A stretch of DNA of 64,000 nucleotides from JAIYDJ01 sp031400505 (GCA_031400505.1 JANNPZ010000086.1:8511-72510), one strand, 5' to 3'; positions 1 to 8,330 are shown, numbered from the stretch's first letter. Numbers and translations are program-made. Notes: a model not told the origin generated them from the sequence alone.

Positions 1-51
1 TCGCCGACGCATCTGCCGTCAACAGATACGCTTGCGGTGCTGACGCGCTGA
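1..51 (+). CDS. possible C-terminal tail of a gene entering from the left edge
   Basis: The first frame is open from base 1 and reads SPTHLPSTDTLAVLTR before a TGA at 49-51. The codon choice is GC-rich at third positions like the neighbours, and the frame ends 10 bases before the convergent fructokinase stop, as expected for a convergent gene pair. Sixteen residues are too few to identify a family. It may be no more than a chance open stretch. Confidence 0.3.
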   Translation, partial: SPTHLPSTDTLAVLTR

Positions 52-61
52 ACCAGCGCCC

Positions 62-985
62 TCACAATTCGTGCGCCCAGGGCGGGTTGGCCCCGGCGCG
101 GCTGACGGCGATGGCGGCTGCGCGGGTGCCAAGGGTCAGGGCTGCGTCAAGTTCGGCATCGCTCAGCGAAGCGAGGCGGGGTTTGGTCAGAGCGCCTGCG
201 TGGTGCAGGGCCGCCAGGGCACCTGCGTTGAACGTATCACCCGCGCCCACCGTGTCGGCTACGGTGACGGGTTCGGCTGCGATAAATCGGTTCTGGGTGG
301 CGGTGATGGCGCGCGCGCCTGCCGCGCCTTCGGTGATGAACACGATCTTCGGGCCTTGCGTGATGATTTGCCGGGCAAGCGTTTGAAGATCACCCGCGCC
401 CGAAAGCCAGTGCAGGTCTTCGTCCGACAGTTTGACGATATCGGCGCGTGCGATCATCCGCTCGATCCGCGGGCGGTAGGTGGCCTCGTGTCCGGCGATG
501 AAACCGGGGCGGATGTTGGGGTCGATCATGGTCACGCGGGCTGTCGCCTCGCGCGCTTGCAGCGCCTCGTAGGTGCTGGCGGCGGGGTCGTGGACGAGGC
601 TGATGCCGCCGAAGAACAGGGTTTTGACTGTGTCGGGCAGGATGGGCAGGTCGGCGGGAGCCAGCAATCTGCCAGCAGTGTTTTCGTCATAAAAGGCATA
701 GGTCGCCTGACCGTTCACCAGTTTTACGAAAGCGACCGTTGTGGGTCTGCCGGAACGCGCGCAGAGCGTTGTATCGACATAGGAGGCTTGCAGGGTTTCG
801 GCCAGAATCTCGCCCAGCATGTCGGTCGAAAGGCCCGAGAAGAAACCGGAGGGAACGCCGAGGCGCCCAAGCGCGATGGCGGTGTTGAAAACCGCACCGC
901 CCGCATAGGGTGAAAAAGCGGGTTCACCCAAGGTTGTGATGCGGGGCAGCATGTCGATCAGGGCTTCGCCACAGTTGAGTATCAT
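62..985 (-). CDS. PfkB-family fructokinase
   Basis: Cytosolic ribokinase/PfkB-family sugar kinase of 307 residues, most likely ATP-dependent fructokinase making fructose 6-phosphate. The N-terminus ILNCGEALIDMLP and the glycine-rich stretch PYAGGAVFNTAIALGRLG are the substrate-side PfkB signature 1. VADTVGAGDTFNAG near residue 245 is signature 2, with the catalytic Asp in GAGDTF. The chosen ATG at 985 has GAGG eight bases upstream; an in-frame ATG at 1039 would add 18 poorly conserved-looking residues (MFAPMRPRPL...). It is convergent with whatever enters from the left and lies just downstream of purC on the same strand. Sugar specificity cannot be fixed from sequence alone; the frc-type sugar locus at 46-51 kb carries its own kinase. 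Confidence 0.88.
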   Translation of the reverse strand: MILNCGEALIDMLPRITTLGEPAFSPYAGGAVFNTAIALGRLGVPSGFFSGLSTDMLGEILAETLQASYVDTTLCARSGRPTTVAFVKLVNGQATYAFYDENTAGRLLAPADLPILPDTVKTLFFGGISLVHDPAASTYEALQAREATARVTMIDPNIRPGFIAGHEATYRPRIERMIARADIVKLSDEDLHWLSGAGDLQTLARQIITQGPKIVFITEGAAGARAITATQNRFIAAEPVTVADTVGAGDTFNAGALAALHHAGALTKPRLASLSDAELDAALTLGTRAAAIAVSRAGANPPWAHEL

Positions 986-1042
986 CGGTGCCTCGTTGGT
1001 TTTCGGCAGCAAAGGCCGTGGTCGCATTGGCGCAAACATGTG

Positions 1043-2026
1043 TCAGTCAAAGTAGGAGATGAGGTTGCTGCGGATGCGGTCAAGCGGCGTTGCCCCGGTT
1101 TGGTCGGGGATGAAGAGCTGGCCGGTGATCGCCTCGTAAGCCTCGATGTAAGTGCGACAGGTGGCGTCTATCATGTCGGGCGGGATATCCGGGATCGGGT
1201 CGGTGTAGGGGTTGCAACGGGCCGCGACCCAGGACCGGATCACGTCCTTGTCGAAAGAGGGCGGGCGTGTCCCGGTCTCGAAAGCGGCCCGGTACCCCGT
1301 GGCAAGCCAGTAGCGCGAACTGTCCGGGGTATGAATTTCGTCGGCCAGCAGGATGCGCCCCTCCGCATCGGTTCCGAATTCGTACTTGGTGTCCGCCAGG
1401 ATAAGGCCGCGCGTGGCCGCCATCGCCTGACCGCGCGCAAAAAGGGCCAAGGCACAGGCCGAGACCTGATCCCACTGGGCAGCGGTAAGCAGGTGCTGGT
1501 CGATGATCGCGGCAGGGGTCAGGGGTTCGTCATGGCCGCCGTCGAAGGCCTTGGTCGTGGGCGTCAGGATCGGCGCGGGCAGCACCTGATTGTCGCGCAG
1601 CCCGTCGGGCAGGGTATGGCCGTACATCCGGCGCGCGCCCGCCCGGTACTGCGTCAGCACTGACGTGGACGTTGTTCCGGCCAGATAGCCGCGCACCACG
1701 ATTTCGACCGGCAGGATGGTGACATGCCTGCCGATTACCACGTTCGGGTCGGGGTAGGACAGCACATGGTTGGGGCAGATGTCGGCAGTATGCTCGAACC
1801 AGTAGCGCGCCATCTGGGTCAAAACCTGCCCTTTGAAGGGGATGGTCGCAAGGACGCGGTCAAAGGCCGAAATCCGGTCGGACGCGATCAGGATGCGGCG
1901 GGCGGGGTTCGACCCCATCGCGGGCAGGTCATAGCAGTCGCGCACCTTGCCGAAATAGGGGTTCGGCAGTTCGGGGATGCGGGCATGGTGCAGGATGCGG
2001 GTCAGGTCAGGCGTCAGGACAGGCAT
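1043..2026 (-). CDS. purC: phosphoribosylaminoimidazole-succinocarboxamide synthase
   Basis: SAICAR synthase, the purine-pathway ligase that joins aspartate to CAIR using ATP. The 327-residue product begins MPVLTPDLTRILHHARIPEL and contains the family blocks GKVRDCYDL (nucleotide loop), ILIASDRISAFDRVL, VVRGYLAGTT and LADTKYEFG. The C-terminal region with SRYWLATGYRAAFE is also as expected. Length fits the longer SAICAR synthases (about 300-330 residues) of alphaproteobacteria and yeast rather than the roughly 240-residue type of E. coli. An open frame continues upstream to 2182, but that part has no family similarity and runs into the HxlR gene, so the ATG at 2026 is preferred. It sits between fructokinase and the HxlR regulator on the same strand. 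Confidence 0.95.
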   Translation of the reverse strand: MPVLTPDLTRILHHARIPELPNPYFGKVRDCYDLPAMGSNPARRILIASDRISAFDRVLATIPFKGQVLTQMARYWFEHTADICPNHVLSYPDPNVVIGRHVTILPVEIVVRGYLAGTTSTSVLTQYRAGARRMYGHTLPDGLRDNQVLPAPILTPTTKAFDGGHDEPLTPAAIIDQHLLTAAQWDQVSACALALFARGQAMAATRGLILADTKYEFGTDAEGRILLADEIHTPDSSRYWLATGYRAAFETGTRPPSFDKDVIRSWVAARCNPYTDPIPDIPPDMIDATCRTYIEAYEAITGQLFIPDQTGATPLDRIRSNLISYFD

Positions 2027-2078
2027 GCGGTGCGGCCTTTGCAAAGCTGTCGCTCTATCGTGCCGTCGTGAGGGCCTG

Positions 2079-2456
2079 TCAACCGGGTGTGCGCGCATCG
2101 AAGGCACAGCGGGCGGCGTCAATGCGGGGCAGGTTCGCTTCGGCCCACAGCCATACGCCACAAAACGCGGCCCCCAGACCATGCCCCAGATCGGTCAGCG
2201 CATATTCGACGCGGGGCGGGACGACCGGAAAGACCCTTCGGGTAATCAGCCCGTCACGCTCCATCTGGCGCAGGGTCTGGGTCAGCATCTTTTGGCTGAT
2301 GCCGGGCACCGCCTCGCCGATCCGGGTAAAGCGCAGCGTGCCCTGTTCGGCCAGCACATCCAGGATCAGCATCGTCCATTTGTCGGCCACCCGCCCGATC
2401 AGGTCGTTGACCAGGGCCTGCACGCGGGGGTCTGCAACGGTTTCACAAGAAGACAT
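2079..2456 (-). CDS. HxlR-family winged-helix transcriptional regulator
   Basis: Small DNA-binding regulator of 125 residues. The HxlR core is clear: LIGRVADKWTMLILDVLAEQGTLRFTRIGEAVPGISQKMLTQTLRQMERDGLI, with the recognition helix in ISQKMLTQTL and the wing in VFPVVPPRVEYALTDLG. A Cys near the N-terminus (SSCETV) matches the thiol-sensing position of several HxlR members, so redox or aldehyde sensing is possible. The ATG at 2456 follows GGAAAGAGAG; a GTG two codons upstream (2462) is the alternative. It is transcribed divergently from the SDR gene at 2560 with about 100 bases between, the usual arrangement for an HxlR protein controlling the neighbouring oxidoreductase. Confidence 0.92.
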   Translation of the reverse strand: MSSCETVADPRVQALVNDLIGRVADKWTMLILDVLAEQGTLRFTRIGEAVPGISQKMLTQTLRQMERDGLITRRVFPVVPPRVEYALTDLGHGLGAAFCGVWLWAEANLPRIDAARCAFDARTPG

Positions 2457-2462
2457 GAACAC

Positions 2463-2559
2463 TCTCTTTCCGGTAAGTATAATTCTTTCGGGTGCCTACT
2501 TTCCAATCGTAAGCGTTTTGCCAGATAAGGCAAGCACATCCCCTTTGAAAGGACGCAAC
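2463..2559. promoter_or_regulatory. divergent HxlR/SDR promoter region
   Basis: This 97-base spacer separates two divergent starts and is AT-richer than its surroundings. On the minus strand a TTGGAA (near 2506-2501) and an AATTATACT stretch (about 2484-2476) could serve as -35 and -10 boxes for the regulator, with spacing of 17-19 bases. On the plus strand AAAGGA at 2548-2553 is the ribosome binding site of the SDR gene. No clear palindrome was found, so the operator itself is not located. Confidence 0.4.
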
Positions 2560-3303
2560 ATGACCCCCAACAACAACACAATTCTGATCACCGGCGGCAC
2601 CTCGGGCATCGGGCTTGCACTGGCCCGGGCGCTGACGGCGCAGGGCAACAAGGTGATCATCGCCGGGCGCAGGCAGGCGGCTTTGGACCAGATCACCGCA
2701 GAGACGCCCGCGATCACCGGCTATCCGCTGGATGTCACCGACGCAGCGGCGATCACCGCGTTTGCGGCGCGGGTGGTGGCCGCACACCCCGACCTGAACG
2801 TATTGATCAACAATGCGGGCATCATGCTGGCCGAAGATCTTACAACGCCGGACTATCTGGCGGATGCCGAGGCAATGGTGGTGACCAACCTTCTGGGGCC
2901 GATCCGGTTGACGGCGGCGTTCATGCCGCATCTGCGGGCGCAAGGTCGGGCGAGTGTGATCAACGTGACCTCGGGGCTGGCCTTTGTGCCGCTGACGCGC
3001 ACACCGACCTATTCGGCGACCAAGGCCGCACTGCATTCCTGGACGCAAAGCCTGCGGCATCAGATGCGCGGCTCGTCGGTCGAGGTGCTGGAACTGGCAC
3101 CGCCTGCGGTGCAGACCGATCTGATGCCCGGGCAGGCAACATCGGCCCATGCGATGCCGCTGGCCGACTACATCGCCGAGGTGATGGCACTGCTGGCGCA
3201 AGACCCGACACCCGCCGAGGTCTGCGTGCAGCGCGTCGGCTTTCTGCGCCGCGCCGAGGCGGAGGGCAAGTTCGACGCGGTGTTCACGATGCTGAACGGC
3301 TAG
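2560..3303 (+). CDS. short-chain dehydrogenase/reductase (DltE-like)
   Basis: NAD(P)-dependent oxidoreductase of 247 residues with the classical SDR layout. The cofactor motif is TGGTSGIG at residues 11-18, NNAG lies near residue 90, the catalytic Ser is in NVTSGLAF and the YxxxK pair is YSATK near residue 150. Closest in style to the DltE/YdfG-like SDRs (GIGLALARAL, PAVQTDL); substrate unknown. The ATG at 2560 follows AAAGGA; the frame is open much further upstream, but that part is the antisense of the HxlR gene. The pairing with a divergent HxlR regulator suggests induction by an electrophile, aldehyde or quinone, which is inference. Its stop overlaps the stop of the convergent DUF599 gene. 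Confidence 0.92.
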   Translation: MTPNNNTILITGGTSGIGLALARALTAQGNKVIIAGRRQAALDQITAETPAITGYPLDVTDAAAITAFAARVVAAHPDLNVLINNAGIMLAEDLTTPDYLADAEAMVVTNLLGPIRLTAAFMPHLRAQGRASVINVTSGLAFVPLTRTPTYSATKAALHSWTQSLRHQMRGSSVEVLELAPPAVQTDLMPGQATSAHAMPLADYIAEVMALLAQDPTPAEVCVQRVGFLRRAEAEGKFDAVFTMLNG

Positions 3304-3998
3304 GGCTGCTTATCGGCCATCAACATCCGGCGCGAGGTGGACGCGAACTCGCGCCGGATCAGCACGGCGACGGTCAGGGCGGTGGTCACCATCAAGGCCA
3401 CCGGTCCGATCAGCCAGCCAAGCGATGCCAGCGCGAAGTAGATCGAGCGCAGTCCCCGGTTGAACCCGCGCGCGGCGGTGATGTTGATCTCGGCGGCCTG
3501 GGCTGCGCGGTGAAAGGCGGTGGGGTCCGACGGGTCGTTCGGCACGGCTGCCATCAGGATGGCGCAATAGCCAAACAGGCGATGCACCCATAGGTATTTC
3601 AGCAGCGCATCGGCCAGAAACGCGGTGACCAGCAGCAGCTTGATCTGCAGCAGGGCCGGGCTGCCGACCATCAACCCCTGTGCCAGGTTTTCGGCGGCGT
3701 TGATGTTGCCGATCAGCGCAAGGCAGCCCCCGATGGCGATCAGGCAGGTCGAGGCAAAGAACGCGGTGCCGGTGCGCAAGCTGTCGATCAGCGTGGCGTC
3801 AAAGATGCGCGGCACGCGGGTGACAAAGACCTGCATCCAGTCATAGCGGAACCGCTGCATCAGCAGGGTTACCGATGGCAGGCGGGCGGGGGGATGTTCG
3901 ATGATCAGGCCGACGCAGAGCCAGGCTGCGACAAGCAGGCCGATGGAAAGAGTATCCAGAAGGCCGAAAGCCGGATTAACATAACTGAGAAGGGTCAT
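3300..3998 (-). CDS. DUF599 family inner-membrane protein
   Basis: A 232-residue integral membrane protein with about four hydrophobic helices: residues 15-32, 75-100, 115-135 and 190-215. The C-terminal half carries the DUF599 hallmark FNRGLRSIYFALASLGWLIGP, followed by a last helix and a charged tail. The function of this family is not known. It is convergent with the SDR gene, overlapping its stop by 4 bases, and divergent from the glycolate oxidase operon, so it is probably a single-gene unit. Confidence 0.85.
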   Translation of the reverse strand: MTLLSYVNPAFGLLDTLSIGLLVAAWLCVGLIIEHPPARLPSVTLLMQRFRYDWMQVFVTRVPRIFDATLIDSLRTGTAFFASTCLIAIGGCLALIGNINAAENLAQGLMVGSPALLQIKLLLVTAFLADALLKYLWVHRLFGYCAILMAAVPNDPSDPTAFHRAAQAAEINITAARGFNRGLRSIYFALASLGWLIGPVALMVTTALTVAVLIRREFASTSRRMLMADKQP

Positions 3999-4027
3999 GT
4001 GTGCAGACTAGCCTTGCAAACTAGGCC

Positions 4028-4064
4028 TTGCCTATGGGTGAAATTGGTAATATGTTTTTACCAA
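4028..4064 (+). promoter_or_regulatory. putative glcD promoter with overlapping palindromic operator
   Basis: TTGCCT at 4028-4033 and TATGTT at 4051-4056 are separated by 17 bases and make a credible sigma-70-type promoter for glcD, whose ATG is at 4079. A perfect inverted repeat, TTGGTAA at 4044-4050 and TTACCAA at 4058-4064, sits directly over the -10 box. GGT/ACC half-sites of this kind are used by FadR-subfamily GntR regulators such as GlcC, LldR and PdhR, although the 7-base gap between arms is wider than their usual spacing. The position over the -10 suggests repression. Confidence 0.5.
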
Positions 4065-4078
4065 ATGGGGGTGCCGCT

Positions 4079-5512
4079 ATGGATATGCCGATTCCAAGTT
4101 CAACCGTTCTGAACAACAAGGCACGGATCGTCTCGCGACTGGCCGCGATCCTGCCCGCAGACGCCGTGATTGCCGATCCGGCCGCGACCCGCGCCTATGA
4201 ATGCGACGCGCTGGCGGCGTATCGCTGTGCGCCGATGGCGGTGGTGTTGCCGCGCAGCACGGCCGAGGTCGCAGCCGTGCTGAAGCTGTGTCACGAGATG
4301 GGGGTACCGGTGGTGCCGCGCGGGTCGGGCACCTCGCTGGCGGGCGGGGCGATGCCGACGGCGGATTGTGTGGTTCTTGGCATCAGCCGGATGACGGCGG
4401 TGCTGGAGACGGACTATCCCAACCGGTTCGTGCGGGTAGAGGCCGGGCGGACCAATCTGGCGGTCACGGGGGCGGTCGAGGCGGAGGGGTTCTTTTATGC
4501 GCCCGATCCAAGCAGCCAGTTGGCCTGCGCGATTGCGGGCAACATCGCGATGAATTCGGGCGGGGCGCATTGCCTTAAATACGGGGTGACCACCAACAAC
4601 CTTCTGGGCGTCACGATGGTGCAGATGGACGGCACGGTTGTGCAGTTTGGCGGCGCGCATATGGATGCGGGCGGGCTCGATCTGCTGGGCCTTGTGTGCG
4701 GGTCGGAAGGCCAGTTGGGGGTGGTGACGGAAGCCACCTTGCGCATCCTGCCCAAGCCCGAGGGCGCGCGGCCGATGCTGGTCGGGTTTGGCAGCAGCGA
4801 AGTTGCGGGCGCTTGCGTCAGTGACATCATCAAGGCCGGTATCGTGCCCGTCGCCATCGAGTTCATGGACCGCATGCTGATCGAGGTCTGCGAGGATTTC
4901 GCCCATGCGGGCTATCCCGATTGCGAGGCGCTGCTGATCATCGAAGTCGAGGGTTCCGACGCCGAGATCGACGAGCAACTGGCCGCGATCACCGCTATTG
5001 CACAGCGACACGATCCGGTCGAGCTGCGCCAAAGCCAATCCGAGGCGGAGGCCAAGCGGATCTGGTTGGGGCGCAAGTCTGCGTTTTCGGCGATCGGGAA
5101 GATTTCCGATTACATGTGTCTGGACGGGACGATCCCGGTGTCGAGCCTGCCGTTCGTGCTGCGCCGGATCGGCGAGTTGGGGGCCGAACATGGCCTGCGC
5201 GTCGGCAACGTGTTTCATGCCGGTGACGGCAACATGCATCCGCTGATCCTTTATGATGCCAACAAGCCCGGCGATCTGGAGGTTTGCGAGGCCCTTGGGG
5301 CGGCGATCCTGAAGCTCTGCGTCGAGGTGGGCGGGTGTCTTACCGGCGAGCACGGGGTTGGGATCGAGAAGCGCGATCTGATGGGGGTGCAGTTTACTGC
5401 GACGGACATGGAGGCGCAGATGCGCGTCAAGGATGTGTTCGATCCGGCGTGGCTGTTGAACCCGGCCAAGGTGTTTCCGCTGGAAAGCAGTGCCGGACGG
5501 CGCGCGGGTTGA
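4079..5512 (+). CDS. glcD: glycolate oxidase FAD subunit GlcD
   Basis: FAD-linked subunit of glycolate oxidase (glycolate to glyoxylate, membrane-associated, electrons to quinone). The 477-residue protein has a PCMH/FAD_binding_4 domain with PRGSGTSLAGGAMP near residues 79-92 and GNIAMNSGGAHCLKYGVT near 155. The FAD-oxidase C domain contains HAGDGNMHP (about 379-388) and GCLTGEHGVGIEKRD (about 420), the flavin and substrate-binding blocks of the GlcD/LldD-like family. The ATG at 4079 has GGGGG eight bases upstream; an in-frame ATG at 4028 would add a 17-residue leader that overlaps the promoter and is not preferred. First gene of glcD-glcE-membrane protein-glcF. Confidence 0.95.
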   Translation: MDMPIPSSTVLNNKARIVSRLAAILPADAVIADPAATRAYECDALAAYRCAPMAVVLPRSTAEVAAVLKLCHEMGVPVVPRGSGTSLAGGAMPTADCVVLGISRMTAVLETDYPNRFVRVEAGRTNLAVTGAVEAEGFFYAPDPSSQLACAIAGNIAMNSGGAHCLKYGVTTNNLLGVTMVQMDGTVVQFGGAHMDAGGLDLLGLVCGSEGQLGVVTEATLRILPKPEGARPMLVGFGSSEVAGACVSDIIKAGIVPVAIEFMDRMLIEVCEDFAHAGYPDCEALLIIEVEGSDAEIDEQLAAITAIAQRHDPVELRQSQSEAEAKRIWLGRKSAFSAIGKISDYMCLDGTIPVSSLPFVLRRIGELGAEHGLRVGNVFHAGDGNMHPLILYDANKPGDLEVCEALGAAILKLCVEVGGCLTGEHGVGIEKRDLMGVQFTATDMEAQMRVKDVFDPAWLLNPAKVFPLESSAGRRAG

Positions 5513-5518
5513 CCGAGC

Positions 5519-5565
5519 CAGGGCGCTGCCCCGGACCCCGGGATATTTAGGGACAGAAAATGATG
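5519..5565 (+). repeat. dispersed GGGATATTT repeat, copy 1
   Basis: GC-rich inverted segment GGGCGCTGCCCC, then GGACCCCGGGATATTT and an A-rich tail GGGACAGAAAATGATG. It fills the glcD-glcE spacer, and its tail supplies the AGGGAC ribosome binding site and the start codon region of glcE. It shares its core with five other intergenic sites in this window. Confidence 0.65.
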
Positions 5566-6636
5566 ATGCGACCGGCAGGTGAGGCGGAGTTGGCGGAGCT
5601 GATCCGGGAGGCTACGGGGCCTTTGAGGATCGTGGGCGGGGGAACCCGGGCGATCGGGGCGGTTGCGGGCGAAGTGCTCGAAACCGGAGGGTTGGCTGGC
5701 GTGTCGCTGTATGAACCGGGGGCACTGACGCTGGTGGCCGGGGCGGGAACGCCTTTGTCCGAGGTCGAGGCGCTGTTTGCGGGCGAGCGGCAGCGGTTTG
5801 CTTTCGAAGTGCCTGATTTGAGGGGGCTTTTGGGGCGTGGCGGAGAGCCGACCCTTGGCGGCATGGTGGCGGTCAATGCCAGCGGGCCGCGCCGGGTGCA
5901 GGTGGGCGCGTGCCGGGATGCGCTGCTTGGGGTGCGCTTTGTCGATGGCCGGGGCGTGGTGATCAAGAACGGTGGGCGGGTGATGAAGAATGTCACCGGC
6001 TATGATCTGGTCAAGCTGATGGCGGGGTCCTGGGGAACCTTGGGGGTGTTGAGCGAGGTGTCGCTGAAGGTGCAGGCGGTGCCCGAAGCCGAGGCGACGC
6101 TTTGCGCCGAGATGGCGGTGGGACCCGCCGTTGCGGCGATGTCGCAGGCCTTGGGCTTGCCGTACGATCTGACGGGGGCCGCGTGGTGTGGCGGCGAGGT
6201 GCGCCTGCGGGTAGAGGGGATGCCGGGGTCGGTGGCCTACCGGACCGGCGCGATTTCGGCGCAGTTGGGCGGCGACTGGCGGGTGGTGTCGGGCGACGAG
6301 AGTGCTGCGCTGTGGCGCAAGGTGCGCGACGTCGAACCGTTGCAGGGGATGACGGGGCCGCTGTGGCGGGTGTCGGTGAAGGCCAGTGATGCGCCGTTTG
6401 TGCTTGAGGGGCTGGACGGGGCTGCGATGCTGGACTGGGGTGGCGGGTTGGTCTGGTATTGCGGGCCGGGGGATGTGCGGGGGCGAGTGGCGGCGTTGGG
6501 CGGTCATGCGACCTTGCTGCGGGGCGAGGGCGTGACGTTTCAGCCCGAGGCCCCGGCGGTTGCGGCACTGTCGGCGGGGTTGCGGGGTCAGTTTGATCCG
6601 CGTGGTATTCTGAACCACGGATTGATGGAGGCATAA
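5560..6636 (+). CDS. glcE: glycolate oxidase FAD-binding subunit GlcE
   Basis: Second flavoprotein-like subunit of glycolate oxidase, 358 residues. The FAD_binding_4 fold begins at residue 1 with LRIVGGGTRAIG (about 22-33), then TLVAGAGTPLSEVEALF and LGGMVAVNASGPRRVQVG, followed by KNGGRVMKNVTGYDLVKLMAGSWGTLG, the conserved GlcE core. The remainder is a short substrate-side region ending FDPRGILNHGLM. It needs GlcD and GlcF for activity in E. coli. The first of three consecutive ATG codons is preferred because AGGGAC lies at the right distance; that site belongs to a dispersed repeat that fills the spacer after glcD. Confidence 0.93.
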   Translation: MMMRPAGEAELAELIREATGPLRIVGGGTRAIGAVAGEVLETGGLAGVSLYEPGALTLVAGAGTPLSEVEALFAGERQRFAFEVPDLRGLLGRGGEPTLGGMVAVNASGPRRVQVGACRDALLGVRFVDGRGVVIKNGGRVMKNVTGYDLVKLMAGSWGTLGVLSEVSLKVQAVPEAEATLCAEMAVGPAVAAMSQALGLPYDLTGAAWCGGEVRLRVEGMPGSVAYRTGAISAQLGGDWRVVSGDESAALWRKVRDVEPLQGMTGPLWRVSVKASDAPFVLEGLDGAAMLDWGGGLVWYCGPGDVRGRVAALGGHATLLRGEGVTFQPEAPAVAALSAGLRGQFDPRGILNHGLMEA

Positions 6637-6639
6637 GGG

Positions 6640-6972
6640 ATGGGCTCTGCGCTGTACATTCTGGTCCTCCCTGCGCTGGTCGTGGTCGGGCTGTCGCTGT
6701 TGCCACCGGGGCGCGCGGCGCTGGTGGGGCTGTGGCTGAGCGTGGCTGCGGTTGTCGGCGCGCTGGTGTGGATCGGCGAAGGTGACGGAGGCGTCCTCGG
6801 CTACGGCGCTGGATTTCACTATCTGTTCGCGACGCCCTTCGCACTGGCGTTGATGCTGGCCACGATCGTGCAACTGTCCCGACATCTTCGACGCGAGTTA
6901 CCCATGCTGCCGCTGTTCGCGATTCTGATCGTGGTGGCTGGGCTGGTGTTCTTTCTGCTTAAGAGGCTTTGA
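6640..6972 (+). CDS. small inner-membrane protein inside the glc operon
   Basis: A 110-residue hydrophobic protein with four predicted helices: residues 5-22, 25-45, 60-80 and 88-107. A positively charged loop (RHLRREL) precedes the last helix. No family was recognised. It starts 3 bases after the glcE stop with GGAGG overlapping the glcE end, and ends 3 bases before the glcF start, so it is firmly inside the operon. A role in anchoring the soluble GlcDEF subunits to the membrane, or in glycolate handling, is inference from position only. Confidence 0.8.
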   Translation: MGSALYILVLPALVVVGLSLLPPGRAALVGLWLSVAAVVGALVWIGEGDGGVLGYGAGFHYLFATPFALALMLATIVQLSRHLRRELPMLPLFAILIVVAGLVFFLLKRL

Positions 6973-6975
6973 ACC

Positions 6976-8211
6976 ATGCAGACCTCTTTCACTCCTGAAC
7001 AATTGCAAGACCCAGCCATCGCACGGGCGAACGAGATTTTGCGGTCTTGTGTGCATTGCGGGTTCTGCACGGCGACCTGTCCCACCTATCAAGTGCTGGG
7101 GGATGAGTTGGACTCACCCAGGGGCCGGATCTATCTGATCAAGGAGATGCTGGAGACCGGGCGGCCTGCCGATGCGCGCACGGTCAAGCATATCGACCGC
7201 TGTTTGTCGTGTCTGGCCTGCATGACGACCTGCCCGAGCGGGGTGCATTACATGCACCTGGTCGATCAGGCGCGGGAGTATATCGAGAAGACCTACAAGC
7301 GGCCCTTCATGGACCGGATGTTGCGGGCGGTGTTGGCGCAGGTGATCCCCTATCCGATGCGGTTCCGATTGGCGCTCTTGGGGGCGAAGATCGGCAAGCC
7401 GTTTGCGTTTCTGATGCCGGATGCGCGGTTGCGGGCGATGCTGGCCATGGCACCGAAGGTCATTCCGCCGGTCAGCCGGAACGACGATCCGCAAAGCTTT
7501 CCGGCGGCGGGTGTGCCACGGATGCGGGTGGCCCTGATGACGGGCTGTGCGCAAAAGGCGCTGAACACCGACATTAACGATGCGACGATCCGGCTTCTGA
7601 CGCGGCTGGGCTGCGAGGTGGTGGTGGCCAAGGGCGCGGGGTGTTGCGGGGCGCTGACCCATCATATGGGCAAGGCCGCGCAGAGCCACGTCTCGGCGGC
7701 GGCCAATATCACGGCCTGGATGGCGGAAAAGCGCGGGGCGGGGCTGGATGCGGTCGTGATCAACACCAGCGGATGCGGGACGACGATCAAGGACTATGGT
7801 CATATGTTCAAGGGCGATCCGCTGGCCGCGGATGCCGCCTTGGTGGCCGGCATGGCGATGGATGTGAGCGAGGTTCTGGTCAAGCTGGGCCTGCCCGCCG
7901 GAGAGCCGAAGGGCTTGCGGGTGGCCTACCATGCCGCCTGTTCGTTGCAGCACGGCCAGCAGATCAAGACGGCCCCGAAGGACCTGTTGAAAAGGGTCGG
8001 CTTTACCGTGGTGGAACCCGCCGACAGCCATCTGTGCTGCGGGTCGGCGGGGACGTATAACCTGCTGCAGCCCGAGATTTCGGGGCAACTCAAGGCGCGC
8101 AAGGTGGCGACGCTGGAGGCGGTGCGCCCGGATGTGATCTCGGCGGGGAACATCGGCTGCATGATCCAGATCGGGTCGGGGATCGGGGTACCGGTGGTGC
8201 ATACGGTCTAG
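6976..8211 (+). CDS. glcF: glycolate oxidase iron-sulfur subunit GlcF
   Basis: Iron-sulfur subunit that passes electrons from GlcDE towards the quinone pool, 411 residues. Two 4Fe-4S motifs are visible: C25-x2-C28-x2-C31-x3-CP and C76-x2-C79-x2-C82-x3-CP. Two heterodisulfide-reductase-type CCG blocks follow (GCCGALTHHMGK near 222 and CCGSAGTYNLLQPE near 353). AAGAGG precedes the ATG at good spacing. Last gene of the glycolate operon; no obvious terminator hairpin with a T-run follows. Confidence 0.95.
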   Translation: MQTSFTPEQLQDPAIARANEILRSCVHCGFCTATCPTYQVLGDELDSPRGRIYLIKEMLETGRPADARTVKHIDRCLSCLACMTTCPSGVHYMHLVDQAREYIEKTYKRPFMDRMLRAVLAQVIPYPMRFRLALLGAKIGKPFAFLMPDARLRAMLAMAPKVIPPVSRNDDPQSFPAAGVPRMRVALMTGCAQKALNTDINDATIRLLTRLGCEVVVAKGAGCCGALTHHMGKAAQSHVSAAANITAWMAEKRGAGLDAVVINTSGCGTTIKDYGHMFKGDPLAADAALVAGMAMDVSEVLVKLGLPAGEPKGLRVAYHAACSLQHGQQIKTAPKDLLKRVGFTVVEPADSHLCCGSAGTYNLLQPEISGQLKARKVATLEAVRPDVISAGNIGCMIQIGSGIGVPVVHTV

Positions 8212-8330
8212 TTGCTGGACTGGGCGACGGGGGGGCCAAAACCACGTGCATTGGGCGAGGTACAGTCACATATTCGCCGCAGTCTGGGTCTAGCTGAGTG
8301 AGGTGCGGTTCGGTGGACGGGCCAGGGGAC

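Noticed and set aside
5251..6885. A 544-codon open frame antisense to glcD/glcE
   Set aside because: Low-complexity Arg/His/Pro composition typical of antisense frames in GC-rich genes.
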